Assembly (NCBI RefSeq): GCF_000237325.1
Contig: NC_017542.1
Location: 4,845,001 to 4,909,000, forward strand
Direction of reading: 5' to 3'
DNA: 64,000 nt
Origin: Paenibacillus polymyxa M1
GTDB lineage: Bacteria; Bacillota; Bacilli; Paenibacillales; Paenibacillaceae
The position numbers were made by a program, and so were the translations under genes. The notes beneath the pieces were generated by a model. The model did not search any database and was not told where the DNA came from. It was given only the letters and a program-made list of their open reading frames with translations. Shown here in pieces: positions 60,227-64,000 of the stretch (its first letter is position 1; every line of letters starts with the position of its first letter).

Positions 60227-60297
60227 ATTTATATACTCCCCCTCCTTCTGGCTCTTGCCCTGACATGAAATACAATTTCATGAAGGAGTGTTTGAAC

Positions 60298-61764
60298 GTG
60301 CAACACAAAGCAACATCTGACGCAACCTTGCGGAAAAGTCTCAAAGCCCGTCATATGACGATGATCGCCCTCGGCGGCTCTATCGGAACAGGGCTGTTCC
60401 TCGCCAGTGGAGGCGCGGTCGCCGAAGCTGGACCCGGCGGTGCCCTGCTGGCTTACGCAGCAGTTGGCCTCATGGTCTACTTCTTAATGACCAGCCTCGG
60501 TGAGCTGGCTACGTTTATGCCTGAATCCGGTTCTTTTAATACCTATGCAGGTCGCTTCGTCGATCCGGCTTTTGGTTTTGCCATGGGCTGGAACTTCTGG
60601 TACAACTGGGCAGTAACGATTGCTGCCGAATTGGCAGCAGCGACCGTGCTAATCAAATACTGGTTCCCGGAAAGCCACTCTGCCTGGTGGAGTCTGTTAT
60701 TTCTGGCCATAATCTTCTTGCTGAACGCGTTGACGGTCAAAGGCTACGGTGAGTCCGAATACTGGTTCGCGATGATTAAAATTGTGACTGTAATCATCTT
60801 TTTGGCCGTAGGGGTGCTGATGATTTTCGGCATCATGGGTGGTCCTGCGGTTGGCTTTGCCAACTTCACGGTAGGAGATGCCCCGTTCCATGGTGGATTC
60901 TTCGCTGTATTGGGCGTATTTATGGCTGCGGGCTTTTCCTTTCAGGGAACCGAGCTGATTGGGGTAGCCGCTGGCGAAAGCGAAAATCCGCGTGACAATG
61001 TGCCACGTGCCATCCGTCAAATCTTCTGGCGTATCTTGTTCTTTTATATTCTCGCGATTCTCGTGATTGGTTTGATCATTCCATATACGAATCCGAATCT
61101 GCTGCGGGGAGATATCAGTGATATCGGAGTCAGTCCGTTCACGCTCGTATTTGAAAAAGCAGGGCTTGCCATTGCTGCCTCGGTCATGAACGCCGTTATT
61201 TTGACTTCCGTATTGTCAGCAGGCAACTCGGGTATGTATGCAGCGACTCGGGTACTGTACGCTTTGGCACGGGAAGGCAAGGCTCCCCGTTTCCTTGGGC
61301 GTATCAATCGACGTGGTATTCCTATGAATGCACTTCTGATCACGACTGCTGTTGGTATGCTTGCTTTTCTCGCCTCCTTGTACGGAGACGGTGTAGTCTA
61401 TAACTGGCTGCTCAATGCCTCTGGAATGTGCGGATTTATTACGTGGGTCGGTATTGCCGTCAGCCACTATCGTTTCCGCCGTGCCTTTACTGCACAGGGT
61501 CACAGTCTGAGTGAGCTTCCCTACAAAGCACGCTGGTTCCCGTTCGGACCGTTGTTCGCTTTTGCTCTATGTATCATTGTCATTATCGGGCAAGGGACGG
61601 ATGCCTTCACCGGACAGGAGATTGACTGGAAAACGATGATCGCTACGTATATGAGTGTGCCGCTGTTCCTTCTGCTGTGGCTTGGCTACAAATGGATCAA
61701 ACGTACTAAAATCGTTCCGCTAAAAGAATGTGATTTGAGTTCAAATCCTTCTTCGGATAAATAA
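60298..61764 (+). CDS. lysP: Lysine permease LysP (APC family)
   Basis: 488 residues, the length of E. coli LysP; GTG start 9 bases past GAAGGAG. Twelve membrane segments. Amino acid-permease marks: LKARHMTMIALGGSIGTGLF, GPGGALLAYAAVGLMVYFLM, FMPESGSFNTYAGRF, GMYAATRVLYALAREGKAPR. The L-box leader fixes the substrate as lysine. A small ATGAAAT/ATTTCAT hairpin abuts the ribosome site. Confidence 0.94.
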   Translation: MQHKATSDATLRKSLKARHMTMIALGGSIGTGLFLASGGAVAEAGPGGALLAYAAVGLMVYFLMTSLGELATFMPESGSFNTYAGRFVDPAFGFAMGWNFWYNWAVTIAAELAAATVLIKYWFPESHSAWWSLLFLAIIFLLNALTVKGYGESEYWFAMIKIVTVIIFLAVGVLMIFGIMGGPAVGFANFTVGDAPFHGGFFAVLGVFMAAGFSFQGTELIGVAAGESENPRDNVPRAIRQIFWRILFFYILAILVIGLIIPYTNPNLLRGDISDIGVSPFTLVFEKAGLAIAASVMNAVILTSVLSAGNSGMYAATRVLYALAREGKAPRFLGRINRRGIPMNALLITTAVGMLAFLASLYGDGVVYNWLLNASGMCGFITWVGIAVSHYRFRRAFTAQGHSLSELPYKARWFPFGPLFAFALCIIVIIGQGTDAFTGQEIDWKTMIATYMSVPLFLLLWLGYKWIKRTKIVPLKECDLSSNPSSDK

Positions 61765-61778
61765 TAGAACACAGTGAT

Positions 61779-61879
61779 AAAAAGCCCGTCTCCACATATC
61801 AGGGAAAACACGCTGGTACACCTGGTCCCAAGACCATTATCCGCATGTTCCCCTGTATATGCCCGGAGACGGGCTTTTT
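61779..61879. terminator. Long bidirectional terminator after lysP
   Basis: AAAAAGCCCGTCTCC (61779-61793) pairs with GGAGACGGGCTTTTT (61865-61879), and inner arms ACATATCAGGG / CCCCTGTATATG extend the stem to nearly 100 bases. T runs both ways between convergent genes. Confidence 0.9.
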
Positions 61880-61889
61880 CTTTTTCTGT

Positions 61890-63266
61890 TTATTTGGAAG
61901 AAGTAGCTACTTCAGCTGATAAAGACATAGATAAGGCACGACGACTAAAAATACCGTATATGACAGCAATCATCGTTAGCACTGCTGAAAACAAGTACAA
62001 ATTAACGATACCCAGATGATCTGCAATCCAGCCCATTAAAAGCAGCGAAATACAAAACGTCAGGCTTGTCAGCGTAGCCTGGGCGGACAGCACCTTGGGC
62101 AAATCATGTACCGACACACTCATTTGCATCATCGTGCGGCGGGAGACGACCGACATTTCCGCAGGTAGTCCCATCAACAGCACGATAAGCAGCGTTAGTG
62201 GCGGTAATGTGTTCAGTGCATACCAAGCCGTCAGCAGCCCGTAGCCTGCCATCCCCACCAGCATAGCGGGCAGCAGTCTGCGCTGCAAATGCTTGACACA
62301 GGCAAGGACTATGATGCCACCACCAATCGCACCTGCAAAATACGCCGCATTAATGTATCCCCACCATGCCTCGCTCTTGTGCAAGACCTGCTGAGCGAAG
62401 GCAAGCGTGAACGCGCCTACCCAAACTGATCCCCCCAGCAGGTCAATCATATCCATAAAAATAAGAGCCTTCAGTCTGTGACTGGCTCCGATGAGACTCC
62501 AGCCTTCACGCAGTATTTCTTTTTTACGTTTAGGAGGCACCGCTGTGCTCTCTGATTCCGGACCATACAGCTTATCTTCCAACTGCGCTGGAGGCAAGTC
62601 ATGTTGCCCTTGTCCCGGCTCGGTTACAACCTCAGAAGCCAAGACATCCCCATTTTGTACCCTTGTTCCAGGCTGAAGCAAATAATGAGCTTTGCCCTCT
62701 AGGGGATCTCGAATCAAGCTGGTGAAGATCAGCGCTATCAAATACAGACCGCCAGCCACCAGCAATGTTTTCTCCGAGCCCAGCATAGCTACGAGCACAC
62801 CACTAAGCCCCCACCCTGCTAATTGCACCGTCTGATCACTGACCGATACCAGACTGTTTGCCCGCATGAGTCCTTCCCCAGAAGCAAGGCGGGGAATCAG
62901 TGCATTGCGCGCAGGGGTGGTCCAGCCGTCCAGAAAGGACATGGCAGTCACCAGCGCAAACACAATTACCCACATAGGCTCTGTGCCCGCTGACCACAAG
63001 TGGCCCAGCAGAATGGCGAAGTAAGCCAGTTGTCCAAACTGGGAAACGAATAAAATAAAAGGAAGCTGGAATCGGGCCAAAATGAGCGGTGCTAAAAAGC
63101 CGCTGATCATCTGCGCCCCCATCCGCAGCAACGGAACGAGCACCGAAGAGAAGATCGAGTCTGTTTCATGAAAGACCAAAGACACAAGTGCCATAATGTA
63201 AAGAATGTCGGCCGCATTGGACATCGTCTGCGTGCCAAGCAAATAGGTAAAGGAACGCTTGTGCAT
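61890..63266 (-). CDS. MFS transporter (MFS_3/EntS-like)
   Basis: 458 residues, about twelve membrane segments with a long cytosolic loop between segments 6 and 7 (about 195-250, acidic and Gln-rich). Motifs MSFLDGWTTPARNALIPRL and ANSLVSVSDQTVQLAGWGLSG match the MFS_3 group that includes enterobactin exporter EntS and macrolide pumps. AAAGGAG precedes the ATG. No siderophore synthesis genes are nearby, so the cargo is open. Confidence 0.9.
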   Translation of the reverse strand: MHKRSFTYLLGTQTMSNAADILYIMALVSLVFHETDSIFSSVLVPLLRMGAQMISGFLAPLILARFQLPFILFVSQFGQLAYFAILLGHLWSAGTEPMWVIVFALVTAMSFLDGWTTPARNALIPRLASGEGLMRANSLVSVSDQTVQLAGWGLSGVLVAMLGSEKTLLVAGGLYLIALIFTSLIRDPLEGKAHYLLQPGTRVQNGDVLASEVVTEPGQGQHDLPPAQLEDKLYGPESESTAVPPKRKKEILREGWSLIGASHRLKALIFMDMIDLLGGSVWVGAFTLAFAQQVLHKSEAWWGYINAAYFAGAIGGGIIVLACVKHLQRRLLPAMLVGMAGYGLLTAWYALNTLPPLTLLIVLLMGLPAEMSVVSRRTMMQMSVSVHDLPKVLSAQATLTSLTFCISLLLMGWIADHLGIVNLYLFSAVLTMIAVIYGIFSRRALSMSLSAEVATSSK

Positions 63267-63315
63267 ATAAATTAGAATACTCCTTTGATAATGTGGCTTT
63301 TTTACAGCCGAATAA

Positions 63316-64000
63316 TTAAGTCCATTTCAGGGTTACCCTAAGATTGCCGGTACTTCCGAGATCCGTAATCTGATAGGAAATGGATTTTAAGCCGAGTTGG
63401 TACAAGGACTGTAAATCCTCCTTAAGACTTCGTTCCGTACCTTGATAGCCAAAAGTAATTGACGTTTCTCCCTTAGTTATCATCTTCCGAACCTGTTCCT
63501 TGATGTCAGCTGATGATTTAACCAGTCCCTTGCCGTCTTGCAATGGATATTCCAGGTTATTGTACAGTTTTTGATACACGGCAGCCTTTGCTCCTCCGGC
63601 AGCTATCAATGCCGATAAGGTTTCGCGGTACGATGTGTTCGCCTGAGGATATTGTTTAACCCACGAATGATCCCGCCGCATTTCTGAATCCGTCAGCAGA
63701 TAATATGAAGTGCTTACCTCGTTCGCGCGATCGGGGGTCGGGTCATCCCATGTCGTATCCATGTGATACCATCGGCCATCTAATAAAACAAGATTCCATG
63801 CATGCAACTGCCCTCCTGCTCTACCTTCCACAATCCGATTTGTAATCCCTGCTCGTTCGAGCATTTTATAAGCCAACAGCGAATAACCCTGACAGACCGT
63901 GCTTCCCGTTTTCAGACCATCATAGGCTGTGTACTTTTGCTGTGCTTCATCATACTTCAGGCGAACGACGATCCAATCATGGATGGCCTTCACCTTTTCA
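63316..64000 (-). CDS. Transglutaminase-like domain protein, N-terminus outside window
   Basis: At least 228 residues; the frame is open to the window end (EKVKAIHDWIV), so the true start lies beyond base 64000. A transglutaminase/protease-like core is seen: Cys in STVCQGYSLLAYKML, His in GGQLHAWNLVLLDGRWYHMDTTWDD and Asp in the same block. The C-terminal 100 residues (ALIAAGGAKAAVYQ ... GNLRVTLKWT) look like a separate alpha-beta domain. Such secreted proteins are often wall-linked; here the signal part cannot be seen. Confidence 0.85.
   Translation of the reverse strand, partial: EKVKAIHDWIVVRLKYDEAQQKYTAYDGLKTGSTVCQGYSLLAYKMLERAGITNRIVEGRAGGQLHAWNLVLLDGRWYHMDTTWDDPTPDRANEVSTSYYLLTDSEMRRDHSWVKQYPQANTSYRETLSALIAAGGAKAAVYQKLYNNLEYPLQDGKGLVKSSADIKEQVRKMITKGETSITFGYQGTERSLKEDLQSLYQLGLKSISYQITDLGSTGNLRVTLKWT

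Overview
The window looks like chromosome of a Paenibacillus (P. polymyxa-like) or close relative. The signs are strong Gram-positive ribosome binding sites with many TTG/GTG starts, the Bacillales order perR ... ygxA - 16S rRNA, a sporulation protein (YyaC), gatCAB, an L-box lysine riboswitch and a sigma-B locus. No IS element, prophage, CRISPR array or tRNA was seen. Genus is inferred from gene content only.

Layout. 1-480: 5' end of a 16S rRNA gene (minus strand) with leader and two promoters. 488-7.3 kb: ygxA, a GH18 hydrolase, perR, two envelope membrane proteins, an MgtC-like protein, a GNAT. 7.4-10.8 kb: gatCAB. 10.9-19.9 kb: small conserved genes, MBL hydrolase, thioredoxin-like, DedA, methyltransferase, FMN-type oxidase, alpha/beta hydrolase, YyaC, DUF1128, pirin. 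20.1-23.3 kb: PAP2 phosphatase, GlsB/YtxH/DUF5665 stress-type proteins, CorA. 23.4-32.6 kb: one minus-strand sigma-B module, in transcription order a receiver-PP2C phosphatase (RsbY type), a giant hybrid kinase (RsbK type), a CheR-like methyltransferase (RsbM type), a second hybrid kinase, rsbV, rsbW, sigB. 32.7-37.9 kb: YflT, DUF948, DUF1328, an SH3-NlpC/P60 hydrolase, a CDF metal exporter with a structured leader, a small basic protein. 38.0-39.7 kb: an ABC-F ATPase.

39.9-52.4 kb is a haem acquisition island of Isd type. Three single-NEAT secreted proteins, a 1455-residue secreted protein with ten NEAT-like modules, IsdE, an IsdF-type permease and an ATPase run on the minus strand. A second binding protein, permease, ATPase and an IsdG haem oxygenase run divergently from a Fur-box region. 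No sortase gene and no sorting signal is visible, so the NEAT proteins should be released or loosely held rather than covalently anchored.

52.5-64 kb: MBL hydrolase; a cytochrome bd operon with two microproteins, a CydS-like 36-mer after cydB and an unknown 33-residue membrane peptide before cydA; a MarR regulator and MFS pump carrying matching operators; CvfC/YpgR; a lysine riboswitch and lysP; an MFS transporter; and a transglutaminase-like gene cut by the window end.

Six sites of the form G(A/T)TT(C/G)(A/G), 14 bases, then a G(G/T)(G/T)T-type -10 lie upstream of rsbV, yflT, DUF948, DUF1328, glsB and pirin. They suggest that sigma-B controls its own operon and several stress genes nearby. 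All homology calls are from recognition of the sequence; no database search was run.
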